From positions 1 to 64,000 of the forward strand of contig CASELF010000075.1 of the NCBI GenBank assembly GCA_949288725.1: a DNA stretch of 64,000 nt, written 5' to 3'. The translations under genes were made by a program, and so were the position numbers. The notes beneath the pieces were generated by a model, which did no database searches, was not told the origin of the DNA, and saw only the letters and a list, made by a program, of their open reading frames with translations. Positions 1 through 7,880 of the stretch are shown here, piece after piece (within the stretch, counting starts at the first letter, position 1; every line of letters starts with the position of its first letter). The stretch is from an uncultured bacterium (lineage in GTDB: Bacteria > Cyanobacteriota > Vampirovibrionia > Gastranaerophilales > Gastranaerophilaceae).

Positions 1-254
1 GTTGTTGTATCTTTGCCTTTTGATTTTTCGACAAGGGTTGCTACTGTTGCAATAGGATTTGCGCAAGGTTTTATTCCTTTGAACTCCTGCAGGTTGCCAA
101 GCCCCATTTTTTCAAGGTTTGGAACATTTAAACCGTTGTTGTATTCGCAAACATGTTTTAATGTGTTACATTCCGGAACATCATTAAAATCCTTGCAATC
201 AGGCATTGCACCTATTCCCATAGAATCAATAACCATTATAATTGCTCTTACCAT
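1..254 (-). CDS. deoB: Phosphopentomutase, N-terminal part (cut by window edge)
   Basis: Only the first 84 codons are inside the window; the gene continues past position 1. Phosphopentomutase interconverts (deoxy)ribose 1-phosphate and 5-phosphate in cytoplasmic nucleoside salvage. The start reads MVRAIIMVIDSMGIGAMPD, matching the family's N-terminal metal-binding strand (R-A-x-I-x-V-x-D-S-x-G-I-G), followed by NTLKHV and VPNLEKMGLGN, the usual NTLGH and LPNL-GLG blocks. An AAGGGGG ribosome binding site precedes the ATG. A uridine phosphorylase at 56.8 kb would supply its substrate. Identification rests on the N-terminus alone, but this signature is distinctive. Confidence 0.85.
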   Translation of the reverse strand, partial: MVRAIIMVIDSMGIGAMPDCKDFNDVPECNTLKHVCEYNNGLNVPNLEKMGLGNLQEFKGIKPCANPIATVATLVEKSKGKDTT

Positions 255-353
255 AGAAAAACCCCCTTTTTTATCATTTTATCACAAAGATAAATAGAAC
301 TGTTTATGGTAATTTGTAAAAATTTTTATAATGGGAAATTTACTCACCAATTT

Positions 354-716
354 TTATTGAAGCATTTTCAATAAGTCGGCATTATTATTCATAAGATCTC
401 TAACCCAACCGGCAAAGCATTCATCAGCAATTTTTTCTTTTTCGGAAATCAATTGCTCATCACTGTATTTAGAAACGCAAGCCCAACTTGAATTTTCTAA
501 AACTTGTCTGTCAATTCGGCTATTTAAAGCAGTAGTATAATTTTGAGCAGTGTCAGCCGGTATTCCTTGCTTAATTAAACTGTCTTTTATAGAACTAATC
601 ATTCCGCTTTGCAGATTGTCATAGAAATTCTTTTTATATTCTGCACTTCTTTCAGCGGCAAAAACTGCAGAAGATAAAGTAATCCCTAGTAGTAACACTG
701 CTAAATATTTTTTCAT
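354..716 (-). CDS. Small secreted protein, unknown function
   Basis: The 120-residue product starts MKKYLAVLLLGITLSSAVFA, a typical Sec signal peptide with an AxA-like cleavage site at VFAAE. The mature ~100 residues look helical and contain two cysteines (SWACV and ADECF), which could form a disulfide in the periplasm. A longer frame adds 12 residues upstream, but the ATG at 716 has a GGAG-type site and begins the signal peptide, so it was chosen. A plausible promoter (-10 TATAAT near 851-856, minus strand) would give a leader of about 135 nt. No family recognised. Confidence 0.75.
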   Translation of the reverse strand: MKKYLAVLLLGITLSSAVFAAERSAEYKKNFYDNLQSGMISSIKDSLIKQGIPADTAQNYTTALNSRIDRQVLENSSWACVSKYSDEQLISEKEKIADECFAGWVRDLMNNNADLLKMLQ

Positions 717-919
717 TATTATAAACTCCTTTACTTTAAATGCCAGCGGCAAAGACTCTGCTTATTGTTATCAATAACAGATTAACACAAAAAAGTATTC
801 CCAATATTATCAATAAATTTCTCATAATCTTCCCGTATAATAAATATTATATGTAATCTTAAAATATGTCAAATCCTCTTTTTAACGTATTTATTTGATA
901 AAATTCACCCCGAAAAGAA

Positions 920-945
920 AAACCCCGCCAGTGACAGCGAGGTTT
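920..945 (-). terminator. Rho-independent terminator of pckA
   Basis: A 9-bp stem (one G-U pair in the minus-strand RNA) with an 8-nt loop is followed on the minus strand by a T-rich tail (TTTTTCTTTTC). It lies about 27 nt past the pckA stop. Confidence 0.8.
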
Positions 946-972
946 TCCATTTTTGTAATATGTCTTAATGAA

Positions 973-2571
973 TTACACAGCAACCTTAGCTTTAGGACCT
1001 GCGTTAACGATTTCAGAAGGCATATTAGGATATTTAGCAGCAAAGTTATCAGCAAACATTTGAGCAAGTTTGTTTGCATTAGCATCATAAGCTGCTTTAT
1101 CAGCCCACATACCTCTTGCATCCAACATTTCAGAAGGAACGTTAGGGCAAGAAGTAGGATAATCAACGTTGAATATATCGTGGTGTTTGAATTCAACAGA
1201 ATCGAATGAACCGTTCAATGCAGCAGTAACCATTGCACGAGTGTAAGCCAATTTCATTCTCTTAGCACCCATAGAAGCAGAGCCGCCAGCCCATCCTGTA
1301 TTTACTAAGTAAACCTTAGTTCCGTATTTATCAAGTTTGTCACCTAACATTTTAGCATATACAGAAGCATCCATTGGCATGAATGGTTCGCCGAATAATG
1401 TTGAGAATGTAGGAACAGGTTCTGTAATACCACGTTCAGTACCAGCCAATTTAGAAGTAAATCCTGTTACAAAGTGGTACATAGCAGCGTTTTTATCCAA
1501 TCTTGAAATTGGAGGTAATACGCCAAATGCATCTGCTGTCAAGAATATAACAACTTTTGGAATTCCGCCTTTTGAAGGAATTTGAGCATTGTTAATATAG
1601 TTGATAGGATAACCAACACGAGTATTTTCAGTTAAAGAACCGTCATTGAAATCTAATTCTCTAGTTTCAGGATCCATAACAACGTTTTCAACTAATGAAC
1701 CGAATTTGATAGCATTGTAGATATCAGGTTCATTTTCAGCAGAAAGGTTAATACATTTTGCATAACATCCGCCTTCGAAGTTGAATACACCGTCAGGAGA
1801 CCAACCGTGTTCGTCATCACCGATTAACTTACGAGCAGGGTCTGCTGATAATGTAGTTTTTCCTGTTCCTGAAAGACCGAAGAATACTGCAGTTTCTCCA
1901 GTTGCAGGGTCCATATTTGCTGAACAGTGCATTGGAAGAACATTTTTCTTAGTCATAACGTAGTTCATAGTAGCGAATACAGATTTTTTGATTTCGCCTG
2001 AGTATTGTGAACCACAAATGATGATTTCGTGTGCTTCATAGTCAATTGCGATACAAGCTTCAGAATTTACTCCGTCAACTTCAGGATCACATTTGAATCC
2101 AGGAGCACAAAGAATTGTATAATCAGGTTCACCGTAGTTAGCTAATTCTTCAGCGGTTGGTCTGATTAATAATTGGTGAATGAACAAGTTTTGGCTTGCC
2201 ATTTCGTTGATTACTCTGAATTTTTGAGTATAAGTTTTGTCTGCACCTGCAAAACCATCAAAAATGAAGATCTCTCTGTTTTGTAGGTAAGCTGCGATTT
2301 TACCCTTGATAGAGTTAAATGCTTCTTTGCTTATCGGACGGTTTACTTTGCCCCAAGCAATGTCATTGTGAATAGTTTCTGTATCAACAATGAATTTATC
2401 TTTAGGAGAACGACCGGTGTATTTTCCTGTAGTTACAAATAAAGCTCCAGTGTTGCATAATGAACCTTCACCTAAACGTAATGCTGCTTCTGTTAATTGA
2501 GCAGGGGTTAAATTGCGGTAAACTGCTTTTGGTCCGATAATACCAAATTTTTCAATACCATAAGTTTCCAT
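973..2571 (-). CDS. pckA: Phosphoenolpyruvate carboxykinase (ATP)
   Basis: 532 residues, the normal length for the ATP-dependent family. The enzyme interconverts oxaloacetate plus ATP with phosphoenolpyruvate, CO2 and ADP. The kinase P-loop FGLSGTGKTTLSADP sits at about residues 230-245, followed by LIGDDEHGWSPDGVFNFEGGCYAK, which carries the metal-binding aspartates. TGRSPKDKFIVD near residue 45 is the substrate-arginine block. The ATG at 2571 follows a strong GAAGGAGG site; an in-frame start 23 codons upstream has none. In an anaerobe this enzyme often runs toward oxaloacetate for succinate formation, though direction cannot be read from sequence. PpdK at 28.8 kb acts at the same metabolic node. 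Confidence 0.97.
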   Translation of the reverse strand: METYGIEKFGIIGPKAVYRNLTPAQLTEAALRLGEGSLCNTGALFVTTGKYTGRSPKDKFIVDTETIHNDIAWGKVNRPISKEAFNSIKGKIAAYLQNREIFIFDGFAGADKTYTQKFRVINEMASQNLFIHQLLIRPTAEELANYGEPDYTILCAPGFKCDPEVDGVNSEACIAIDYEAHEIIICGSQYSGEIKKSVFATMNYVMTKKNVLPMHCSANMDPATGETAVFFGLSGTGKTTLSADPARKLIGDDEHGWSPDGVFNFEGGCYAKCINLSAENEPDIYNAIKFGSLVENVVMDPETRELDFNDGSLTENTRVGYPINYINNAQIPSKGGIPKVVIFLTADAFGVLPPISRLDKNAAMYHFVTGFTSKLAGTERGITEPVPTFSTLFGEPFMPMDASVYAKMLGDKLDKYGTKVYLVNTGWAGGSASMGAKRMKLAYTRAMVTAALNGSFDSVEFKHHDIFNVDYPTSCPNVPSEMLDARGMWADKAAYDANANKLAQMFADNFAAKYPNMPSEIVNAGPKAKVAV

Positions 2572-3094
2572 GTATATTTCCTCCTTCTTTGGATACCTAT
2601 ACACACTCAATTTATTACAAACACTTTTAAATTGCAACAAAATATACCCTTATATATGTATTTTGTAATTTCATATTATTTATTATTTCTATATTTTGTT
2701 TGTTTATCGAGTGAATATTTTGATCTATTTTATAAAATAAATTCTATATTTGTTTAGTCAAATTAATTTTATAGTTTTTTATTGTCAAATTTTATCCTGA
2801 TAAATTGATATGAGTTTCAAAAATTACCGAATTCTGTAAAAATCTTGCAAAGTGCTTTAAGCGGTGATTTTATTGCCCAATTGGGCATGCCAAGTGTGAT
2901 AATTTTAAAAATCTTTTACAATACTTAACAAATTTTTAAACCATGTAAAACCATGTTATCACATGGTTTTAAGCGGTCAAAAAATCTGCAAACCATGTTA
3001 TGACATGATATTAGAGGGATTGACTTGCTAAGACCTTGATATTTCAAGGCTTAAAGACGTACGTTACAAATCTTAATAAGTACATGTTCCGCTC
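2572..3094. other. Gene-poor AT-rich interval with clustered inverted repeats
   Basis: No convincing coding frame. 2641-2830 is plain AT-rich DNA upstream of pckA, probably holding its promoter. 2850-3065 holds several perfect inverted repeats, annotated separately. The interval is long for this gene-dense window. Confidence 0.6.
2856..3064. repeat. Cluster of inverted and direct repeats
   Basis: Perfect or near-perfect symmetric elements are packed here: a 14-bp palindrome TGCCCAATTGGGCA (2874-2887); 10-bp arms AAAACCATGT / ACATGGTTTT around a 4-nt loop (2947-2970); a second near-copy CCATGTTATGACATG (2993-3007); CCTTGA-TATT-TCAAGG (3034-3049); and ACGTACGT (3057-3064). The direct repeat TTTAAGCGGT occurs at 2856-2865 and 2968-2977. 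These could be operators for the divergent pckA and 3234 genes, or helices of a structured RNA. Confidence 0.6.
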
Positions 3095-3122
3095 TTGAAA
3101 ATTTTTCCTTATTTTCTATAAT
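3095..3122 (+). promoter_or_regulatory. Sigma-70-type promoter upstream of the Cys-rich gene
   Basis: TTGAAA (3095-3100), 16-bp spacer, TATAAT (3117-3122). Transcription would start near 3129, giving a ~105-nt leader. That leader contains an AT-rich inverted repeat with 10-bp arms (3173-3182 and 3189-3198, loop GTCAAG). Confidence 0.6.
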
Positions 3123-3233
3123 GAAATTATGAAGTCGAAAGTCATTGATACAACGACTTTAGGGGAGATTTGCAATATATATGTCAAGATATATATTGTA
3201 TAGTTAATATTGTAAGAGTGGAGATTATATAAA

Positions 3234-3455
3234 TTGTTTAGAAGTAGGGATATGGGAAGAGCAGTTGCTGTAAGAAGATGGACTACGACTGCATTGGAAT
3301 GTTATAAACGCGGATGTAATTGTGAAGGATGTTTTTACAAAGATTTTTTCACAGCATCATCTCAAAAATGCCAAATGAAGGCTTCAGTTCTTGAATTGGT
3401 AAGAGTTATCGGCACACCTGATGTTGAATTGCCTCAATTTTTAGCAGATGAATAG
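3234..3455 (+). CDS. Small cysteine-rich protein, unknown
   Basis: 73 residues from a TTG start preceded by GTGGAG ten bases upstream. An ATG at 3252 (MGRAVAVRRWTTT) is the alternative and begins where the sequence looks most constrained. Cysteines fall in CYKRGCNCEGCFY plus a later QKCQMK, a pattern compatible with a Zn or Fe-S site, followed by a hydrophobic helix (VLELVRVIGTP). Basic N-terminus, acidic C-terminus. Alone behind its own promoter and just upstream of hpf. I do not recognise a named family and assign no function. Confidence 0.6.
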   Translation: MFRSRDMGRAVAVRRWTTTALECYKRGCNCEGCFYKDFFTASSQKCQMKASVLELVRVIGTPDVELPQFLADE

Positions 3456-3489
3456 ACAAAAAACCCTTTAAAAATTATTCAAAGTATGT

Positions 3490-3495
3490 TATACT
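3490..3495 (+). promoter_or_regulatory. Likely -10 element of hpf
   Basis: TATACT 32 bases before the hpf ATG. The -35 region (near 3467-3472, TTTAAA) is weak. Transcription of hpf independently of the upstream gene is plausible. Confidence 0.4.
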
Positions 3496-3526
3496 GACAA
3501 AGCAGTATTGAATTGGAGGTTTTTAA

Positions 3527-3904
3527 ATGTACATTCACGTAAACGGCAGAAACATCGAAATTACAGATGCAATCAAGGCTTATGTAAAGGAAAAAATCGG
3601 CAAAGTTGCAACACATTATGATCAAATTCAAGGCATTGATGTTGTGTTATCTGTAATCAAGAATCCTTCAGCAGAGGGTAAGCATATTGCAGAAGTTATC
3701 TGTAAGACAAATACCGGAAGTATTCGTTGTGAGGAGGCTGCTGAATCTATGTATGCCAGTATTGATATTTTAGCAGACAAACTTGCAAGACAGATTACAA
3801 AACAAAAAGATAAGAATATTTTTTCAGACAAGGCATCTATTCGTACAGATGTTCAAAAGGAAGAAAAAGAAGAAGTTGAAGTAATTAAGGCTATTGAAGA
3901 TTAA
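3527..3904 (+). CDS. hpf: Ribosome hibernation-promoting factor (HPF/RaiA family)
   Basis: 125 residues. The N-terminal ~100 residues show the S30AE fold signature: MYIHVNGRNIEITDAIKAYV, an amphipathic helix (KEKIGKVATHY), then HIAEVICKT strands and a second helix (AAESMYASIDILADKLARQI) that ends in a basic patch. These proteins bind the 30S decoding region and stall or dimerise ribosomes during starvation. It ends in an acidic tail and lacks the C-terminal dimerisation domain of long HPF, so it is the short type. GGAGG precedes the ATG and a strong terminator follows. Confidence 0.93.
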   Translation: MYIHVNGRNIEITDAIKAYVKEKIGKVATHYDQIQGIDVVLSVIKNPSAEGKHIAEVICKTNTGSIRCEEAAESMYASIDILADKLARQITKQKDKNIFSDKASIRTDVQKEEKEEVEVIKAIED

Positions 3905-3930
3905 TTATTTTATTGTAAATCGATTATAAA

Positions 3931-3952
3931 ACCGCTGTAGTTATACAGCGGT
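3931..3952 (+). terminator. Rho-independent terminator after hpf
   Basis: Perfect 9-bp stem ACCGCTGTA / TACAGCGGT, 4-nt loop, followed by CTTTTTGTTTTG. The opposite strand also carries TTTT after the stem, so it may serve the convergent gene at 3984 too. Confidence 0.9.
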
Positions 3953-3983
3953 CTTTTTGTTTTGTATATGAAAAATCCTCTAT

Positions 3984-4307
3984 TTATTTAACAATTTTCC
4001 TTCCTATAAGAAGGGTTAAACCTGCAACTATTGTAGTTGTTATTGCGGATATAACGCCTGAAATTCCGGCGGTTATAGCAGTTTTTTTATTGATATTTTT
4101 TTTATATTCATCAAGAGTCATCTCTCCGTCCCAGAGTTTGCCATCGGGAGTCATTCCGCCAATTTTAATTTTTCCGTTTTGGGCATGAGTTTTGGCTCTT
4201 TCCATGGCTAACTTATTGCTTTTAGCCTGCATAAAATATGAAGTTGCTGCGCCTCCAACAAGTCCTATTCCGGACATAATCCCCATGCATTTTCCGATAC
4301 CTGCCAT
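3984..4307 (-). CDS. Small two-TM membrane protein, unknown
   Basis: 107 residues. A glycine-rich hydrophobic segment (about 9-26), a central polar segment with WDGEMTLDEYKKN, and a second strong TM segment (about 77-102, ending LIGRKIVK). Short motif repeats such as KIKIGGMTPDGKLWDGEMT may form a small beta structure. A GGAGG site precedes the ATG. It faces hpf, and no operon partner is evident. No family recognised. Confidence 0.7.
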   Translation of the reverse strand: MAGIGKCMGIMSGIGLVGGAATSYFMQAKSNKLAMERAKTHAQNGKIKIGGMTPDGKLWDGEMTLDEYKKNINKKTAITAGISGVISAITTTIVAGLTLLIGRKIVK

Positions 4308-4467
4308 TACTAATACCTCCTTTTTTACATACTTGTATTAAAGCAGAATTTGAAATAATTTTGCTATTTTGTTACAAAAAATTAATGCTTTTGTATTTAC
4401 CGTAAAGGATACTTGCATTTTCTATTTTAAAGATTATTATAGAATAGTTAACATTATATTAATTTGT

Positions 4468-4495
4468 TTGAAATTTATTGTTCTTGGGGTAAAAT
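4468..4495 (+). promoter_or_regulatory. Promoter placing the transcript start at the acyltransferase ATG
   Basis: TTGAAA (4468-4473), 16-bp spacer, TAAAAT (4490-4495), ATG at 4502. Initiation 7 nt after the -10 would begin at the A of the start codon. A second upstream promoter (TTGCAT 4413-4418, TATTAT 4435-4440) would give a leadered transcript in which GGGG at 4486-4489 could act as a ribosome binding site. Confidence 0.45.
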
Positions 4496-4501
4496 TAGTA
4501 C

Positions 4502-5323
4502 ATGGCAACTGAGGAAAAATTATATTCAGATATTCCTCCTACGAAATTGAGGAATAAAGAGGAAAAATTTAAACCTGCTAAGACAAATCGTTTTTGGTTA
4601 ACTATTGCAAGTTTATTTTTTTATAACATGCTTCAAAACAGGTTTTATGCATTTAGATATACTGGTGTCGAAAATTACACAGAACGTGACAGCAAGTATC
4701 CTACGATATTGTTTGCTCCGCATTGTAATTGGTGGGATGGTATTGTTTTGTATAACATTACACACCGTATATGCCATAAAGAAATTCGTTTAATGGTTGA
4801 GGAATTAAACAGGTTTCCGTTATTAAGACGTGGTGGTGCGTATTCTGTTAATAAAAAATCCGCGCAATCTGCGATGAAGGCTTTGCAGTATTCTGTTGAG
4901 GTTTTAAGTGATTTGAGAAATGTTCTTTGTATTTTTCCTCAAGGTATAATAAGGCCTCCTCATTTCAGACCAGTTAAGTTTCAAACGGGCTTATCATACA
5001 TTGCACGAAATGCGGTAAAAAGATATGGAAAAATTAATTTAATTCCTGTAGCTATAGATTATTGTTTCTTTAGAGATAACAGACCTGAGGTTGTTGTCGA
5101 TTTTGGAAAACGTATTGAATTAACTGATCCAAATATTGATAGAAAACATTATACGACTTTCCTTGAAGCAAAGTTGACAGAAACCTGTGATGAGCAATTT
5201 AAGAATATTTCAACAGGCAAAGTAGATGATTATAAGATATTGTTCAAACAGCATTTGAAATGGTACAGAAGAATTGAACAACGTTTAAAAAGCATTGATT
5301 TGCCTGATGTTTCAAGTGTTTAA
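4502..5323 (+). CDS. PlsC-like 1-acylglycerol-3-phosphate acyltransferase family protein
   Basis: 273 residues. The acyltransferase H-x4-D motif is present as HCNWWDG at about residue 80, and FPQGIIRPP near residue 143 matches the block-III phosphate-binding motif (usually FPEGTR; here Gln replaces Glu). A hydrophobic stretch around residues 35-45 would attach it to the inner membrane. The family moves acyl chains onto lysophosphatidate or related lipids; a lipid A or glycolipid acyltransferase is also possible because of the divergent block III. Convergent with hydF only 5 bp away, with no room for a conventional terminator. Confidence 0.8.
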   Translation: MATEEKLYSDIPPTKLRNKEEKFKPAKTNRFWLTIASLFFYNMLQNRFYAFRYTGVENYTERDSKYPTILFAPHCNWWDGIVLYNITHRICHKEIRLMVEELNRFPLLRRGGAYSVNKKSAQSAMKALQYSVEVLSDLRNVLCIFPQGIIRPPHFRPVKFQTGLSYIARNAVKRYGKINLIPVAIDYCFFRDNRPEVVVDFGKRIELTDPNIDRKHYTTFLEAKLTETCDEQFKNISTGKVDDYKILFKQHLKWYRRIEQRLKSIDLPDVSSV

Positions 5324-5328
5324 TGTTA

Positions 5329-6525
5329 TTATTTTGTGAAAATTTTTGTTGCTCTTGGTAGTATTCCAAAGCAATAAGAAATTGTTATCCCATAGTTTGT
5401 AATCGGAACATTTGCATTATTGGCAATTAGGATTCTGGAGAGGACTTCTTTTCTGTTTGTCATGCAGGCTCCGCAGTGGATAATTAATTTGTATTTGCTA
5501 ATATCAGGGAAATCGTGACCTGAGATATTGTCAATAATTAAATTTTTTCCGGTTTTTTGTCTAAGTAAATTAGGAATTTTAACTCTTCCGATATCATCTT
5601 CAATTGGGTGGTGGGTGCAACTTTCCAGAATAAGCACTCTGTCATTATCCTGTAATTTATCAATAGCTTTAACACCTTCTAAAAAGGCATTCAAATCACC
5701 TTTCAATCTCGCAAATAAAATAGAAAAAGATGTTAGCATGATATTTTCCGGTACAATTTGAGAAACTTGTTTGAATGCTTGTGAATCTGTTACAACAAGT
5801 GCGGGAGGCGTTTTGAGATTGTTAATTGCATCATGTAATTCACTTTCTTTAACTGAAACGCTAATGCAATTGTTATCTAAAAGTTCTCTTATTGTTTGAA
5901 CTTGCGGAAGAATTATTCTTCCTTTTGGTGCTTCTTTATCAATCGGAATAACTAAAATTACCGTACTTTTTTCAGGAATTAAATCTTTTATAATGCTTGG
6001 GGAATTAACAAAATCATCCGGTAGTAATTTTACTAAAAGTTTTTTCAAATTAAAGATCAAATTTTCATCTTTTAAAGCAGAAGTGATAAGAAAATTCTTT
6101 GTATAACTTTCGATTTCTGCCAATTTTGTATTATCAATTGTTTGAATATCATTCTTATTAATTATAATGCAGTAAGGTATGTTCAATTTTTGGAAATCAG
6201 TGATAAGATTTTTTTCATAATCTCCAATTCCGTTGTAATCGCATATCAAAATAGCAACATCTGTTCTGTTCAGTATATTAAGTGTTTTTTCAATACGTTT
6301 TTCGCCAAGAATAGATGAATCATCAATCCCTGCTGTATCTAAAAAGTTTACAGGACCAATTGGCAAAAGTTCCATTGATTTTTCTACAACATCAGTCGTT
6401 GTGCCTGCAATCTCAGAAACAATAGATACATCTTGTCCTGTAATTCTGTTGAGAAAAGACGATTTCCCCGCATTCATTTTTCCAAAAATTCCGATATGTA
6501 AACGCATTGATTTCAAACTTTTCAT
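5329..6525 (-). CDS. hydF: [FeFe]-hydrogenase H-cluster maturation GTPase HydF
   Basis: 398 residues, typical HydF length. The N-terminal Era/TrmE-like GTPase domain has G1 GKMNAGKSS, G2 threonines (EIAGTTTD), G3 DTAGIDD and G4 NKND. The middle dimerisation domain follows (about 175-280). The C-terminal cluster-binding domain contributes CTHHPIEDD and IHCGACMTNR, the C-x-H ... H-C-x2-C set that holds the [4Fe-4S] scaffold cluster. HydF receives the diiron precursor from HydE/HydG and loads apo-hydrogenase. HydE, HydG and the hydrogenase are not in this window. The ATG at 6525 follows AAGAAGAGG. Confidence 0.95.
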   Translation of the reverse strand: MKSLKSMRLHIGIFGKMNAGKSSFLNRITGQDVSIVSEIAGTTTDVVEKSMELLPIGPVNFLDTAGIDDSSILGEKRIEKTLNILNRTDVAILICDYNGIGDYEKNLITDFQKLNIPYCIIINKNDIQTIDNTKLAEIESYTKNFLITSALKDENLIFNLKKLLVKLLPDDFVNSPSIIKDLIPEKSTVILVIPIDKEAPKGRIILPQVQTIRELLDNNCISVSVKESELHDAINNLKTPPALVVTDSQAFKQVSQIVPENIMLTSFSILFARLKGDLNAFLEGVKAIDKLQDNDRVLILESCTHHPIEDDIGRVKIPNLLRQKTGKNLIIDNISGHDFPDISKYKLIIHCGACMTNRKEVLSRILIANNANVPITNYGITISYCFGILPRATKIFTK

Positions 6526-6560
6526 AATACCTCTTCTTATAATGTTCTTTAATTAAAAAA

Positions 6561-6580
6561 GACCGACCAAATGGTCGGTC
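6561..6580 (-). terminator. Rho-independent terminator of rpsO
   Basis: Perfect 8-bp stem GACCGACC / GGTCGGTC with a 4-nt loop. On the minus strand it is followed by TTTTTTAATT. It separates rpsO from hydF. Confidence 0.9.
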
Positions 6581-6597
6581 TTAAAAAGTTTCTCAGA

Positions 6598-6867
6598 TTA
6601 ACCTCTGATACCTAATTTTTTAATCAATTCTCTGTATTCATCAAGATTTTGAGTTTTGATGTAAGCAAGTAATCTTTTTCTCTTACCTACCATCATTAAA
6701 AGACCTCTTTTTGTAGCGAAATCTTTTTTGTTAGATTTCAAGTGTTCTGTTAATTCAGCAATTTTTTGAGTCATCATAGCAACTTGTACTGCTGAAGAAC
6801 CTGTGTCTTTTTCGTTCTTTCCGAATTCTTTAACAATTTCTTGTTTGTTTTTTAAGTTAATTGACAT
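6598..6867 (-). CDS. rpsO: 30S ribosomal protein S15
   Basis: 89 residues, the standard length. Recognisable S15 features: the N-terminal helix KQEIVKEFGKNEKDTGSSAVQVAMMTQKIAELTEHL, the HLK-x3-KDF block (HLKSNKKDFATKRGLL) and the C-terminal KRKRLLAYIK, which contacts 16S rRNA helix 22. A GGA-containing site precedes the ATG. Its leader (6868 to ~6960) could carry the autoregulatory structure common to rpsO, but I could not recognise it. Confidence 0.97.
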   Translation of the reverse strand: MSINLKNKQEIVKEFGKNEKDTGSSAVQVAMMTQKIAELTEHLKSNKKDFATKRGLLMMVGKRKRLLAYIKTQNLDEYRELIKKLGIRG

Positions 6868-7027
6868 ATTAGTTTTTCCTTTTCTTGTTGAGTGATTATT
6901 GGCGTAAGCACTCTACAGAATTGATGATAATATGTTCAAAGAAAAAAATCAATACTTGAAACCTTATTGCTAAAAATTTTTAATAAATATAAATAAATTT
7001 AATGTGGATATTTTAAAACTTTTGTTA

Positions 7028-7033
7028 TATAAT
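7028..7033 (+). promoter_or_regulatory. -10 element of the ferredoxin gene
   Basis: TATAAT 46 bases upstream of the ferredoxin ATG. The -35 region is poorly matched. Confidence 0.45.
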
Positions 7034-7079
7034 CATATTGTGGATTAAATTCTACGCAGTAAAATAAGGAGAATAAAAA

Positions 7080-7256
7080 ATGACAGTTAAAGTTAATGAC
7101 AGTTGTATTGCTTGCGGTGCATGCGAATCAGTTTGTGATGCAGTATTTTCAATTGAAGACAAAGCAGTAGTTAATGAATCTGCTGTTGCTGATAATATTG
7201 AAGCTGTTAAAGAAGCTGCTGATGCTTGCCCTGTTGGAGCAATCGAAGTAGAATAG
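7080..7256 (+). CDS. Small ferredoxin
   Basis: 58 residues. CIACGACESVCD supplies three closely spaced cysteines plus a fourth, and a distal CPVGAI completes a bacterial-ferredoxin pattern. With one full CxxCxxC...C set and only one distal cysteine, it most likely holds a single [4Fe-4S] cluster rather than the two of clostridial 2[4Fe-4S] ferredoxins. Very acidic (many Glu/Asp), as expected of a soluble electron carrier. AAGGAG precedes the ATG and a terminator follows, so it is monocistronic. HydF nearby suggests it may feed a [FeFe] hydrogenase; that link is inferred. Confidence 0.92.
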   Translation: MTVKVNDSCIACGACESVCDAVFSIEDKAVVNESAVADNIEAVKEAADACPVGAIEVE

Positions 7257-7277
7257 TCAGTTAATTTTGATATTAAA

Positions 7278-7305
7278 AATAGGGCTTACATTAGTAAGTC
7301 CTATT
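7278..7305 (+). terminator. Rho-independent terminator after ferredoxin
   Basis: 12-bp stem with one G-U pair, 4-nt loop ATTA, then TTTTT. Confidence 0.9.
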
Positions 7306-7328
7306 TTTTTGTGAATTTTATAATTTTT

Positions 7329-7727
7329 TTAAAAAGAGCAAAGTACAACTAAATCGTTTTGATTTACTCTGGCATCATTTACAGCGGCATTAGGGCTCAT
7401 TTCTTCCATGCCTCTGTTGCTTAATGTACCTGCAATTCTGCATTTTAGATTAGTTGAATTTGAATTTGTATTTGTATTTTGCTGGTTGTTATTGTTAACC
7501 CTGGTGCTTAATTCATCTAATCTTTGATTAATATTTCTTATTTCTGTTTCCAAATCGCTAGAGGCACGATTATATCTGTTATATTCTTCCACCTGTTCAT
7601 ATTCATTTTGTTCGGAAGTTTTGTCATTTGTAACATCTTTTGTGTTTGTGTAAATTGCTGCAATTGCAAAAATAAAAGTACAGATAATTATTATCGTAAA
7701 TACTTTAAATTTGTTTATATTTTCCAT
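7329..7727 (-). CDS. Membrane-anchored coiled-coil protein, unknown
   Basis: 132 residues from the ATG at 7727, which follows GGGAGAG; an in-frame start 13 codons upstream is weaker. One N-terminal TM segment (FKVFTIIIICTFIFAIAAIY) is followed by a coiled coil (about 40-75, DLETEIRNINQRLDELSTRV), an Asn/Thr-rich linker and a short C-terminal domain with two cysteines (LKCRIAG and VVLCSF). The topology suggests a periplasmic or cell-surface protein held in the inner membrane. No family recognised. Confidence 0.7.
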   Translation of the reverse strand: MENINKFKVFTIIIICTFIFAIAAIYTNTKDVTNDKTSEQNEYEQVEEYNRYNRASSDLETEIRNINQRLDELSTRVNNNNQQNTNTNSNSTNLKCRIAGTLSNRGMEEMSPNAAVNDARVNQNDLVVLCSF

Positions 7728-7845
7728 AAAACTCTCCCATATTTTGCGATGTTTACATTTTAGCATAAATTCAATTATTGTGGATAATGTTAAGTATTTT
7801 AAAGACTTTTAAATGTGGTTGGTAATCTTGCAAGCATAAACAAAA

Positions 7846-7874
7846 TTGCATAAACATTGATATTAGAATATAAT
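7846..7874 (+). promoter_or_regulatory. Promoter giving a leaderless histidine-kinase transcript
   Basis: TTGCAT (7846-7851), 17-bp spacer, TATAAT (7869-7874). Only 6 nt separate the -10 from the ATG at 7881, and no ribosome binding site is present, so transcription should start at the initiation codon. Confidence 0.65.
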
Positions 7875-7880
7875 TTTATT

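Noticed and set aside
1337-1963. Plus-strand frames inside pckA
   Set aside because: Antisense to a well-conserved enzyme, no ribosome binding site, no recognisable protein.
2947-3007. CRISPR-like repeats (CCATGTTAT motifs)
   Set aside because: Only two to three short imperfect copies, no regular repeat-spacer structure and no cas genes in the window.
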